In this document: one piece after another, positions 47,304 through 55,024 of the stretch
Layout: the number at the start of each line of letters is the position of its first letter
Position numbering within the stretch: the stretch's first letter is position 1
Assembly (NCBI RefSeq): GCF_002028425.1
Contig: NZ_CP020042.1
Span: 5,865,560-5,929,559, forward strand
From: Streptomyces katrae
GTDB lineage: Bacteria; Actinomycetota; Actinomycetes; Streptomycetales; Streptomycetaceae
Length of the DNA: 64,000 nucleotides
Direction of reading: 5' to 3'
The notes under the pieces: model-generated
Told to the model about the DNA's origin: nothing
The model's input: only the letters and a program-made list of their open reading frames with translations
Databases searched by the model: none
Position numbers and translations under genes: made by a program

Positions 47304-48107
47304 CTACGAGGGCTGTACGAAGCGGGCGCCGGTGTCGCGCAGCCGGGCGTGCAGTTCGGTGAAGACCGCCGCGGCCCGGTCGCCCGGCCAGTCGGCCGGA
47401 AGCAGCTCCCGCGGCAGCCCCGGGTCCGCGTAGGGCAGCCGCCGCCAGGTGTCCAGGGCGGGCAGGTAGGCCCGGTAGGCGGCCTCGGGGGTGGGCTCGG
47501 GGCCCGACTGCAGGGCCCGCAGGACGGGTTCGTGCAGGTCCAGGAACTCCTCGTGCTGCTTGGCCAGGGAGGCCAGGTCCCACCAGCGGGCCACCGCCTC
47601 GGCCGTCGGGGCGAAACCGAGGTGGGCGCCGCGGAAGAGCTCCACGTACGCGGTCAGGTGCAGCCGCTCCAGGGTGTGTCCGGTCTCCTCGGCGAGCTGG
47701 GCCGGTGCGATCCACACCCCCGGGGCCACCGCCCCGAAGCCCAGCCGGGCCAGGCGCGAGCGCAGCAGGTGCCGCTTGTGCCGCTCCTGCTCCGGGACGG
47801 AGAAGACGGCGACCAGCCACTCCGGCGAGACCGGGACGGATCCGTAGATCCGCCGGTCGCCGTCCTCCAGCAGCAGCCGGGCCTCCTCGGAGGGCTCGTA
47901 GCCGGCCGAGCCGTCCGCGGCCTTCGCGGGCACCAGGAAGCCCCGCCGCTTGAGCCGGGACACCGAGGAGCGGACGGAGGGCGCGTCCACCCCGGCCGCG
48001 CCCAGCAGGCGGACCAGCGCGGACACCGGGACGGCGCCCTCGAAGGACCGCCCGTAGGCGCCGAAGAAGGTGACGATCAGGGATCGCGGAGTGTGCTGCT
48101 CGACCAC
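47304..48107 (-). CDS. PaaX family transcriptional repressor
   Basis: 267 aa. The N-terminal winged helix (RSLIVTFFGAYGRSFEGAVP, VSALVRLLGAAGVDAPSVRS, SVSRLKRRGFL) is typical of PaaX, which represses aryl-CoA pathways and is released by an aryl-CoA ester. A central Cas2-like fold region (SPEWLVAVFSVPEQERHKRH) and a C-terminal helical domain follow. GTG 48107 starts four bases after the ligase stop, so regulator and CoA ligase form an operon. It is the obvious candidate to bind the TGACGGCAGTCA sites at 42950 and 49808. Confidence 0.9.
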   Translation of the reverse strand: MVEQHTPRSLIVTFFGAYGRSFEGAVPVSALVRLLGAAGVDAPSVRSSVSRLKRRGFLVPAKAADGSAGYEPSEEARLLLEDGDRRIYGSVPVSPEWLVAVFSVPEQERHKRHLLRSRLARLGFGAVAPGVWIAPAQLAEETGHTLERLHLTAYVELFRGAHLGFAPTAEAVARWWDLASLAKQHEEFLDLHEPVLRALQSGPEPTPEAAYRAYLPALDTWRRLPYADPGLPRELLPADWPGDRAAAVFTELHARLRDTGARFVQPS

Positions 48108-48111
48108 GGGT

Positions 48112-49731
48112 TCACTCTAGATCGCGCAGCCGGAACCGTTGGAGCTTGCCGGTGGGTGTACGCGGCAGTGCGGGCAGGAAGACGAAGGACCGCGGGCATT
48201 TGTGGGGGGCCAGCTCCCCCTTCATGAAGGTCCGCAGCTCCTCCTCCGTGAGCACGGCCCCCTCGCGCGGCACGGTGTAGGCCACCACGATCTGCCCGCG
48301 CCGTTCGTCGGGCCGGCCCACGACCGCGGCCTCTGCCACGTCGGGATGGCGCAGCAGCGCCTCCTCCACCTCCGGGCCCGCGATGTTGTAGCCCGAGGAG
48401 ATGATCATGTCGTCGGCGCGGGCGACGTAGCGAAAGTAGCCGTCGGGGTCGCGGACGTAGGTGTCGCCGGTCAGGTTCCAGCCGTCGCGGACGTAATCAC
48501 CCTGGCGGGGGTCGGCCAGATAGCGGCACCCGACCGGTCCGCGGACGGCCAGCAGCCCGGGCTCGTTGTCGGGCACGGGCCGGCCGGAGGGGTCCACCAC
48601 GCGGGCCTGCCAGCCGGGGACGGCACGGCCGGTGGTGCCGGGGCGGATGTCCTCGTCGGCGGCGGAGATGAAGATGTGCAGCAGCTCGGTGGCCCCGATG
48701 CCGTTGATGATCCGCAAACCGGTGCGCTCGTACCAGGCCTGCCAGGTGGCGGCGGGCAGGTTCTCGCCGGCGGAGACGCAGCGGCGCAGCGCGGACAGGT
48801 CGTAGGCGCCGGTGTCGTAGGGGCCCAGGGTGTCCAGCATCGAGCGGTAGGCGGTGGGGGCCGTGAACAGGACGCTGACCCGGTGCTCGGCGAGGGCGGG
48901 CAGCAGGCGGCGGGGTGCGGCCTCCTCCAGCAGCAGGGCGCAGGCCCCGGCCCGCAGCGGGAAGACGACCAGTCCGCCGAGGCCGAAGGTGAAGCCGAGG
49001 GGCGGACTGCCGGCGAAGACGTCGTCGGGGCGGGGTCTGAGGACGGTACGGGAGAAGGTGTCGGCGACGGCGAGGAGGTCGCGGTGGAAGTGCATGCAGC
49101 CCTTGGGACGGCCCGTGGTCCCGGAGGTGAAGGCGATGAGGGCCACGTCGTCGGCGGAGGTCTCGACGGCGGGGTAGGGGGCGGAGTGGGACTCGGCCAG
49201 CCGCAGGAGGTCGTCGGGGGAGTCCCCGCCGTAGGGGGTGATCCGCAGCCCCGGCACCGCTGCCCTGGCCAGGTCGTCGAGGGCGTCGGTGTGGCAGACG
49301 GCGTGCCGGACCCGGGCCATGGCGCACACCGTCGCCAGTTCCTGGGCGCGCTGCTGGGCCAGTACGGTGACGGCCACCGCGCCCGCCTTCATCACGGCCA
49401 GCCAGCAGGCGGCGAGCCAGGGCCCGGTGGGCCCGCGCAGCAGCACCCGGTTGCCGGGGACCACGCCGAGGTCGGCGGTGAGGGCGTGGGCGAGGCGGTC
49501 CACGCGTGCGCGGAGCTCTCCGTAGGACCACACCTCGCCCGAGCCGCTGCGGAAGGCGGGCCGGTCCGGCCCGAACCGGCCGATGGTGGCGTCGAGCAGT
49601 TCGGCGCCGCAGTTGAGCCGGTCCGGATAGGCCAGTTCGGGCAGCTCGAAGAGGAGCTGCGGCCAGGCGTGGGCGGGCGGCAGGTTGTCACGCGCGAAGG
49701 TGTCGGTGTGGGCGGAAGGCTTGAGCTCCAA
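48112..49731 (-). CDS. AMP-dependent aryl-CoA ligase (2-aminobenzoate/benzoate-CoA ligase-like)
   Basis: About 539 aa of the ANL superfamily. AMP-binding TSGTTGRPKG (about residue 175), GATELLHIFISAADEDIRPG, LTGDTYVRDPDGYFRYVARA and the C-terminal catalytic Lys in RTPTGKLQRFRL are present. The sequence style (no acetyl-CoA synthetase W-loop, HAWPQLLFELPELAYPDRLN start) resembles benzoate/2-aminobenzoate-CoA ligases. It would activate the aromatic acid for the fused monooxygenase. TTG 49731 has AAGGGGG about ten bases upstream and begins the protein at the normal place; no ATG or GTG fits better. Operon with the PaaX regulator. Confidence 0.87.
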   Translation of the reverse strand: MELKPSAHTDTFARDNLPPAHAWPQLLFELPELAYPDRLNCGAELLDATIGRFGPDRPAFRSGSGEVWSYGELRARVDRLAHALTADLGVVPGNRVLLRGPTGPWLAACWLAVMKAGAVAVTVLAQQRAQELATVCAMARVRHAVCHTDALDDLARAAVPGLRITPYGGDSPDDLLRLAESHSAPYPAVETSADDVALIAFTSGTTGRPKGCMHFHRDLLAVADTFSRTVLRPRPDDVFAGSPPLGFTFGLGGLVVFPLRAGACALLLEEAAPRRLLPALAEHRVSVLFTAPTAYRSMLDTLGPYDTGAYDLSALRRCVSAGENLPAATWQAWYERTGLRIINGIGATELLHIFISAADEDIRPGTTGRAVPGWQARVVDPSGRPVPDNEPGLLAVRGPVGCRYLADPRQGDYVRDGWNLTGDTYVRDPDGYFRYVARADDMIISSGYNIAGPEVEEALLRHPDVAEAAVVGRPDERRGQIVVAYTVPREGAVLTEEELRTFMKGELAPHKCPRSFVFLPALPRTPTGKLQRFRLRDLE

Positions 49732-49807
49732 GGCGGGTTCGCCCCCTTGCGACGTCCGGATTGGGGTGGAGCCGGCCGTGCTGATCTGTCCAGAGCGTAT
49801 CGTGATG

Positions 49808-49837
49808 GTGACGGCAGTCAACAGGACGCGATAGAGG
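49808..49837 (+). promoter_or_regulatory. Promoter and operator of the acyl-CoA dehydrogenase operon, site B
   Basis: GTGACGGCAGTCA (49808-49820) is identical to site A (42950), again followed after nine bases by GATAG (49830-49834). It lies between the divergent ligase and dehydrogenase genes and can control both. Confidence 0.6.
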
Positions 49838-49864
49838 AACACGACGGGACTTGGGGGCCTTCGG

Positions 49865-50989
49865 ATGGCCGGATTCGCGCTCGGAGTGGAACAAGAGCAA
49901 TGGTGCGGGCAGTTGCGCGCCCTCGCGGAGCGGCGGCTCAGGCCGCTCGCAGAGAAGGGCGAGCCCGGCCGGGTGAACCGGCCGCTGCTGGCGGAGCTGG
50001 GGGAACTGGGTCTGCTGGAGCGGGTCTTCTCCTCCGGCGCGCTGGATCTGTGCCTGCTGCGGGAGTCGCTTGCCTACGGGTGCACCGAGGCGGAGACGGC
50101 CCTGGCCCTCCAGGGCCTCGGGGGCCATCCGGTGCTGCGCTCGGGCAGTGCCGTCCAGCGGGAGCGGTGGCTGCCGGGGGTCCGGGCGGGGCGGCTGGTG
50201 GCGGCGTTCGCGCTGAGCGAGCCGGGCGCCGGATCCGACGCGGCGGCCCTGGCCCTGGCGGCCGCCCCGGACGGGGCCGGCTGGAGGCTGGAGGGGGCCA
50301 AGTGCTGGATCTCCAACGCCCCCGAGGCCGATTTCTACACCGTCTTCGCCCGGACGGGGGAGGCGCCGGGCGCCAAGGGCATCACCGCCTTCCTGGTCCC
50401 GGCCGACCGGCCCGGGCTGACGGGCGAGGGCCTTGACATGCTCTCGCCGCACCCGATCGGCTCCCTGGCCTTCGACGGGGTGCCCGTGGGCCGGGAGGAC
50501 GTCCTGGGTGAGCCGGGGCAGGGGTTCCGGGTGGCGATGGAGACCCTGAACCTGTTCCGGCCGAGCGTGGGGGCCTTCGCGGTGGGCATGGCGCGGGCCG
50601 CGCTGGACGCCACGCTGTCCCACACCGCCGGCCGCACGGCCTTCGGCGGGGTACTGGCCGACCTCCAGGCGGTCGGGCACCGGGTGGCGGAGATGGCCAC
50701 CCGTACGGAGGCCGCCCGGCTGCTCGTGTACGCGGCGGCCGGCGCCTACGACGACGGCGCGCCGGACGTGCCGGGGCGGGCGGCGATGGCCAAGCTCCTC
50801 GCGACGGAAACCGCCCAGTACGTGGTCGACCACGCCGTCCAGCTGCACGGGGCGGTCGCCCTGCGGCGGGGCCATCTGCTGGAGCACCTGTACCGGGAGG
50901 TGCGGGCGCCCAGGATCTACGAGGGGGCCAGCGAGGTGCAGCGCGGCATCATCGCCAAGGAGCTCTACCGGAGGGTGGCGGCCCGATGA
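49865..50989 (+). CDS. Acyl-CoA dehydrogenase
   Basis: 374-aa flavoprotein. FAD/substrate motifs AFALSEPGAGSDAAALALAA and GAKCWISNAPEADFYTVFAR, and the C-terminal RAPRIYEGASEVQRGIIAKE with the Glu of the YEG(A/T)S catalytic signature, are intact. It would oxidise an acyl- or alicyclic-CoA intermediate of the aryl-CoA pathway. ATG 49865 lies downstream of site B. The stop overlaps the RidA start (ATGA). Confidence 0.92.
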   Translation: MAGFALGVEQEQWCGQLRALAERRLRPLAEKGEPGRVNRPLLAELGELGLLERVFSSGALDLCLLRESLAYGCTEAETALALQGLGGHPVLRSGSAVQRERWLPGVRAGRLVAAFALSEPGAGSDAAALALAAAPDGAGWRLEGAKCWISNAPEADFYTVFARTGEAPGAKGITAFLVPADRPGLTGEGLDMLSPHPIGSLAFDGVPVGREDVLGEPGQGFRVAMETLNLFRPSVGAFAVGMARAALDATLSHTAGRTAFGGVLADLQAVGHRVAEMATRTEAARLLVYAAAGAYDDGAPDVPGRAAMAKLLATETAQYVVDHAVQLHGAVALRRGHLLEHLYREVRAPRIYEGASEVQRGIIAKELYRRVAAR

Positions 50990-51399
50990 GCCCCGACCGT
51001 CCCGGTCCGGACCGGATCAACCCGGAGGAGCTCTCCCCGGCGACGGGCTTCTCCCACGCCGTCGCCGCCACCGGGGGCCGGCTGGTGTTCCTGGCCGGCC
51101 AGACCGCCCTCGACGGCTCCGGCAAAGTGGTGGGTGACACCCTGCCGCAGCAGTTCGAGCGCGCCCTGGCCAATCTGCTGACGGCCCTCGCGGCGGCGGG
51201 CGGAGCCGCCTCGGACCTGGCCCGGGTGACGGTGTACGCGGTGGACGTGGAGGACTACCGCGCGCACGCCCCCGAACTGGGCCGGATCTGGCGCCGGCTC
51301 GCGGGCCGCGACTACCCGGCGATGGCGGTGGTCGGGGTGGTCCGCCTCTGGGACACCGAGGCCCTGGTGGAACTGGACGGGATCGCGGTGCTCCCGTAG
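50986..51399 (+). CDS. RidA family protein (enamine/imine deaminase)
   Basis: 137 aa with the YjgF/RidA trimer fold: HAVAATGGRLVFLAGQTALD near residue 24 and LARVTVYAVDVEDYRAHAPE near 79. RidA proteins hydrolyse reactive enamines or imines. In a pathway that dearomatises 2-aminobenzoyl-CoA an imine or enamine has to be deaminated, so its place here is informative. Coupled to the dehydrogenase by ATGA; last gene of the unit. Confidence 0.88.
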   Translation: MSPDRPGPDRINPEELSPATGFSHAVAATGGRLVFLAGQTALDGSGKVVGDTLPQQFERALANLLTALAAAGGAASDLARVTVYAVDVEDYRAHAPELGRIWRRLAGRDYPAMAVVGVVRLWDTEALVELDGIAVLP

Positions 51400-51416
51400 G
51401 CCGTGCGGTCCCGTGC

Positions 51417-51623
51417 CTAGGCGCGGGTCCGGCGGCGGTACTCCTCGGTCGGGACCCCGCCCACGCCCCAGTCCTCCAGGGCGACTTCGTCGATCAGGAC
51501 GAAGGTGGTGGCGGGGTCCTTGTCGAGGACCTTGACCAGCAGGTCGGTGACGCTGGCGATGATCTCGGCCTTCTGGGCGGCGGTGGCGCCTTCACGGGTG
51601 ATCTTGACGTTGACGTACGGCAT
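51417..51623 (-). CDS. Tautomerase family protein (4-oxalocrotonate tautomerase-like)
   Basis: 68 aa. Pro 2 directly after the initiator Met (MPYVNVKI) is the catalytic N-terminal proline. The Arg-containing VKITREGATAAQKAEIIASV helix and the length match 4-OT-like hexamers. It lies 47 bases after the SDR gene on the same strand, so both are probably cotranscribed. Substrate unknown. Confidence 0.88.
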   Translation of the reverse strand: MPYVNVKITREGATAAQKAEIIASVTDLLVKVLDKDPATTFVLIDEVALEDWGVGGVPTEEYRRRTRA

Positions 51624-51670
51624 GGCGGAAGTCCCTTCCGGAAGTGGGGATGCGGGGGTTGGGGCGGCGG

Positions 51671-52420
51671 TCAGGGGCGGCCGGTGACGTGGCCGCCGTC
51701 CACCCGCAGGGCGTGGCCGGTGACGAACGTGGCGCCCGCCAGGTACAGCACCGCCTCAGAGATCTCGGAGACCTCGCCGACCCGGTCCAGCAGGGCGAGC
51801 CCGCCGTAGGAGTCCACGTCGGAACCCGCGTGCAGCGGGGTGCGGATGATGCCGGGCGACACCAGGTTGACCCGGATGCCGTCGGCCGCGAGCTCGGCGG
51901 CCAGGCTCGTCGTCAGTGCGTGCACCCCGGCCTTGCTGACCACCGGGGCGGAGGCCGGGAAGCCGGCGATGGCGTGGTCCACCAGGGTGGTGCCGATGTT
52001 GACGATGCTGCCGCCCCGGCCCTGGGCGCGCAGCGCCCGTACGACGGCCTGGGTGGTGAGGTAGGTGCCCTTGAGGTTGCCGGTCAGGAAGCCGTCGAGT
52101 TCGTCCTCGGTGACCTCGGTGAAGGGCTTGGGGGCGAAGGTGCCGGCGTTGTTGACCAGTACGTCGATGCGGCCGAAGCGCTCCAGCGCCGTGCGGACCA
52201 GGGACTCGCCCGTCTCCGGCGCGGCGATGGCGCCCGCGACCCGGGCGGTGCGCTCGGGATGGCCGAGGCCGGCGGCCGCCTTGGCGAGGCGGTCGGCGTC
52301 CCGGCCGTTGAGGACGACGTTGGCGCCGTCGGCCAGGAAGGCGCGGGCGATGTCCAGGCCGATGCCGCTGGAGGCGCCGGTGATCAGGGCGGTGGTACGG
52401 GGGGCGGTGGTGTCGGTCAT
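51671..52420 (-). CDS. SDR family oxidoreductase lacking the catalytic Tyr
   Basis: 249-aa Rossmann protein. The cofactor loop TGASSGIG (residues 14-21) and the structural VLVNNAG (87-93) are normal. The YxxxK active site reads P159-VVS-K163: the catalytic Tyr is replaced by Pro, and the usual Ser is Thr 144 or Thr 145. The enzyme may be inactive as a normal SDR or act by another residue. ATG 52420. Divergent from a LysR regulator with palindromes between, so it is probably that regulator's target. Confidence 0.88.
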   Translation of the reverse strand: MTDTTAPRTTALITGASSGIGLDIARAFLADGANVVLNGRDADRLAKAAAGLGHPERTARVAGAIAAPETGESLVRTALERFGRIDVLVNNAGTFAPKPFTEVTEDELDGFLTGNLKGTYLTTQAVVRALRAQGRGGSIVNIGTTLVDHAIAGFPASAPVVSKAGVHALTTSLAAELAADGIRVNLVSPGIIRTPLHAGSDVDSYGGLALLDRVGEVSEISEAVLYLAGATFVTGHALRVDGGHVTGRP

Positions 52421-52470
52421 GTTCCGGGTGCCTTTCGGGGCGGATCGGTTCGTCGGCGACACCAGAAACG

Positions 52471-52531
52471 TATGAGCCCTCAACTCATAACGCCACGACG
52501 GATATTGGAGCATGTAATAATCCGGCGTTAT
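52471..52531. promoter_or_regulatory. LysR-type binding region with two inverted repeats
   Basis: TATGAG-CCCTCAA-CTCATA (52471-52489) is a 6-bp palindrome of LysR-box size. ATAACGCC (52487-52494) is matched by GGCGTTAT (52524-52531), whose last bases include the lysR start codon, suggesting autoregulation. The stretch is AT-rich. Confidence 0.55.
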
Positions 52532-53462
52532 GGATGTGGACCTGCGTGACCTGGAGCTCCTGGAAGCCACCGCCGCCGCGGGCTCCCTGACCGCCGCCGC
52601 CGAGCGGCTCTACGTCAGCCAGCCCGCCCTCAGCCAGCGGCTGACCCGCCTGGAGGGCCGTCTCGGGATGCGGCTCTTCGACCGGCAGGGCCGCCGCCTG
52701 GTGCCCAATGCGGCGGGCCGCCGGATGCTCGTCGCGGCCCACCACATCCTGGGCGAACTGGAGTCGGCCACCCGCGACCTGCGGGAGATGCGCGACGGCC
52801 GCGACCGGCGGGTGCGCTTCACCGCCCAGTGCAGCACCACCTTCCCGTGGCTGCCGCCCGTACTGCGCGCCTTCCGCGAACGCGAGCCGGACATCGACGT
52901 GCGGATCGCGGCCGTGCCCGACGACGCCCCGATCCCGGCCCTGCTCGCCGACCAGGTGGACGTCGCGCTGGTCACCAAGCCGGACCTGCAGATGGACCGG
53001 GTCACCCTGACCCGGCTCTTCGAGGACGAGATGGTGGCGGTGGTGCCCGCCGGACACCCGTGGGCCTCCCGCGCGCACCTGACCGCCCGTGACTTCGACG
53101 GCGTCGACCTGGTCCTCTACGACTTCTACGACCAGAAGCGCATCCCCTCGATGCCGCTGCCGCTCCCCGCCGGGGCCCGGCCCGGCCGGATCACCACGAT
53201 GCCCGTGGTGACCGACCTGGTGGTCGAGATGGTGGCGGGCGGCCAGGGGGTGACGGTGCTGCCGAACTGGGTGGTGGCCCCGTACGTCGCCTCGCACGGG
53301 CTCGCGCTGGTCCGCATCGGGGCGCAGCCGCTGACCCGGACCTGGTTCTGCGCCACCCGCCCCGGCCCGCATCCGCCCCACCTCGAGGCGTTCGTGGAGG
53401 AGCTCGTCACCCGGCTCACGGCCCCCGCGACGCTCGGGGCCACCTCCTCCGCGACGGCTTAG
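52530..53462 (+). CDS. LysR family transcriptional regulator
   Basis: 310 aa. N-terminal helix-turn-helix LLEATAAAGSLTAAAERLYV then SQPALSQRLTRLEGRLGMRL, and a periplasmic-binding-like effector domain from about residue 90. It probably controls the divergent SDR-tautomerase unit. ATG 52530 has no clear ribosome site and overlaps the palindrome. Confidence 0.93.
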   Translation: MDVDLRDLELLEATAAAGSLTAAAERLYVSQPALSQRLTRLEGRLGMRLFDRQGRRLVPNAAGRRMLVAAHHILGELESATRDLREMRDGRDRRVRFTAQCSTTFPWLPPVLRAFREREPDIDVRIAAVPDDAPIPALLADQVDVALVTKPDLQMDRVTLTRLFEDEMVAVVPAGHPWASRAHLTARDFDGVDLVLYDFYDQKRIPSMPLPLPAGARPGRITTMPVVTDLVVEMVAGGQGVTVLPNWVVAPYVASHGLALVRIGAQPLTRTWFCATRPGPHPPHLEAFVEELVTRLTAPATLGATSSATA

Positions 53463-53478
53463 CGGGCGTCGGGCAGCG

Positions 53479-54852
53479 TCAGCGGGCGTCCAGGAGGGTG
53501 CCCATCCACTCCTCGATGCCGGCGACCGTGCGCGGCAGGGCGCCGGACATCAGGCGGGCCCCGTCGGAGGTGATGACCAGGTCGTCCTCGATGCGCACGC
53601 CCATGCCGCGCAGTTCGACGGGGAGGGTCTCGTCGTCCGGCTGGAGGTAGAGGCCCGGCTCGACCGTGAGGACCTGGCCCTCCTCCAGCACGCCGTCCAG
53701 GTAGGTGCCGGCGCGCGCCTGGGCGCAGTCGTGGACGTCGAGGCCGAGCATGTGGCCGCTGCTGCACAGGGTGTAGCGCCGGTGCAGGTCGCCCTCGGCG
53801 TCCTTGAGCACGCCCCACTCGGCGAGACCCTCGGCGATGACGCGCATCCCGGCCCGGTGGAAGTCGCGGAAGCTCGCGCCGGGCCGGAGCGCGGCGATGC
53901 CGGCCTCCTGAGCGGCGAGCACCAGCTCGTAGACCTGCTTCTGCACGGGGGAGAAGCGTCCGGACAGCGGCAGGGTGCGGGTGATGTCGGCGGTGTAGAG
54001 GCTGTCGGTCTCCACGCCCCCGTCCAGCAGCAGCAGTTCGTCGCGGTTCAGGCGGCCGTCGTTGCGGATCCAGTGCAGCACGCAGGCGTGCGCGCCTGAG
54101 GCGGCGATGGTCTCGTAGCCGAGGCCGTTGCCCTCGGCGCGGGCCCGCAGGTTGAAGACGCCCTCGATCCAGCGCTCGCCACGCGGGTGGTCGAGGGCGG
54201 CGGGCAGGGCCCGTACGACGTCCTCGAACCCTGCGGTGGTGTGGTCGACGGCGAGCTGGAGCTGGTCGACCTCCCAGGCGTCCTTGACGAGCCGCAGCTC
54301 CGACAGGGCGGAGGCCAGCGCCGGGTCGGTGGCGGCGTTGCGTCCCGTGGGGGCGCCGAGCGCGTCGAGGTGGGCGCAGCGCAAGCCGGTCAGCCGCTCG
54401 GCCTCGGCGAGGTCGGGGCGGCGGCCCACCCAGAACTCGCCGTAGCGCCGGTCCCGGTAGAACTCCTCGGTGCCGTCGGAGCGGTCGGAGCGGGGGCGCA
54501 GGTAGAGGACGGGCTCGTGGCCGTGCGCCCCGGCGGGCTCCAGGACCAGGACGTGGCCCACCTGGTCCTCGCCCGTCAGCCCGGTGAGCCAGGCGTACGC
54601 GCTGTGCGGACGGAAGCGGAAGTCGCTGTCGTTGGAGCGGACCCTCAGCTCGCCGGCCGGGACGATCAGCCGCTCGCCGGGGAAGCGGGCGGAGAGCCGG
54701 GCGCGCCGGGCGGGGGTGACCTCGTACGCGGTCACCCGGGAGCCGGCCGGCAGGGGCGAGGGCGCCCAGTTCCCCGCCATGAAGCGGGACAACTCTGCGG
54801 ATACCGGGAGGTCGTGGCTGCCGGTGTTCAGGCGGGAGGGGGTGTCGGTCAC
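53479..54852 (-). CDS. pepP: Aminopeptidase P family protein (Xaa-Pro aminopeptidase)
   Basis: 457 aa with an N-terminal AMP_N domain (SRFMAGNWAPSPLPAG to about residue 170) and a pita-bread metallopeptidase domain. Metal ligands are visible in LLLDGGVETDSLYTADITRT (two Asp), SSGHMLGLDVHD (His), VEPGLYL (Glu) and VRIEDDLVI (Glu). It removes the N-terminal residue before Pro or hydroxyproline, the bond abundant in collagen peptides. It is divergent from a secreted collagenase gene. Together with the hydroxyproline enzymes downstream this suggests peptide processing after uptake. No signal peptide, so cytoplasmic. Confidence 0.92.
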   Translation of the reverse strand: MTDTPSRLNTGSHDLPVSAELSRFMAGNWAPSPLPAGSRVTAYEVTPARRARLSARFPGERLIVPAGELRVRSNDSDFRFRPHSAYAWLTGLTGEDQVGHVLVLEPAGAHGHEPVLYLRPRSDRSDGTEEFYRDRRYGEFWVGRRPDLAEAERLTGLRCAHLDALGAPTGRNAATDPALASALSELRLVKDAWEVDQLQLAVDHTTAGFEDVVRALPAALDHPRGERWIEGVFNLRARAEGNGLGYETIAASGAHACVLHWIRNDGRLNRDELLLLDGGVETDSLYTADITRTLPLSGRFSPVQKQVYELVLAAQEAGIAALRPGASFRDFHRAGMRVIAEGLAEWGVLKDAEGDLHRRYTLCSSGHMLGLDVHDCAQARAGTYLDGVLEEGQVLTVEPGLYLQPDDETLPVELRGMGVRIEDDLVITSDGARLMSGALPRTVAGIEEWMGTLLDAR

Positions 54853-54914
54853 TGAGGCTCCCTCAAGAAGGGCTGAACTGGTGGGCGCACAGGGGTTGCC
54901 AGTGCAATTTCACA

Positions 54915-54927
54915 TTACTATGTTACA
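54915..54927. promoter_or_regulatory. Shared operator, site 1 (pepP/collagenase intergenic)
   Basis: TTACTATGTTACA, with a TGTnACA core at 54921-54927, matches sites 2 and 3 (57488 and 60703) at 10 of 13 positions or better. It lies in an AT-rich patch between the divergent aminopeptidase and collagenase genes. A further inverted repeat GTGAA-N9-TTCAC is at 54966-54984. Confidence 0.5.
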
Positions 54928-55024
54928 GCTCACACCGCGGCACGTTAATCCCCGTCAAACGCCGTGTGAAGCAGGGCAGTTCACGCACCACTACCCCCAC
55001 CTCCCTTCCCACAGGAGCCTCAAG

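Noticed and set aside
42987..51399. Part of an antibiotic biosynthetic cluster
   Set aside because: No PKS, NRPS, terpene synthase or export genes nearby; the gene set is a standard aryl-CoA degradation set.
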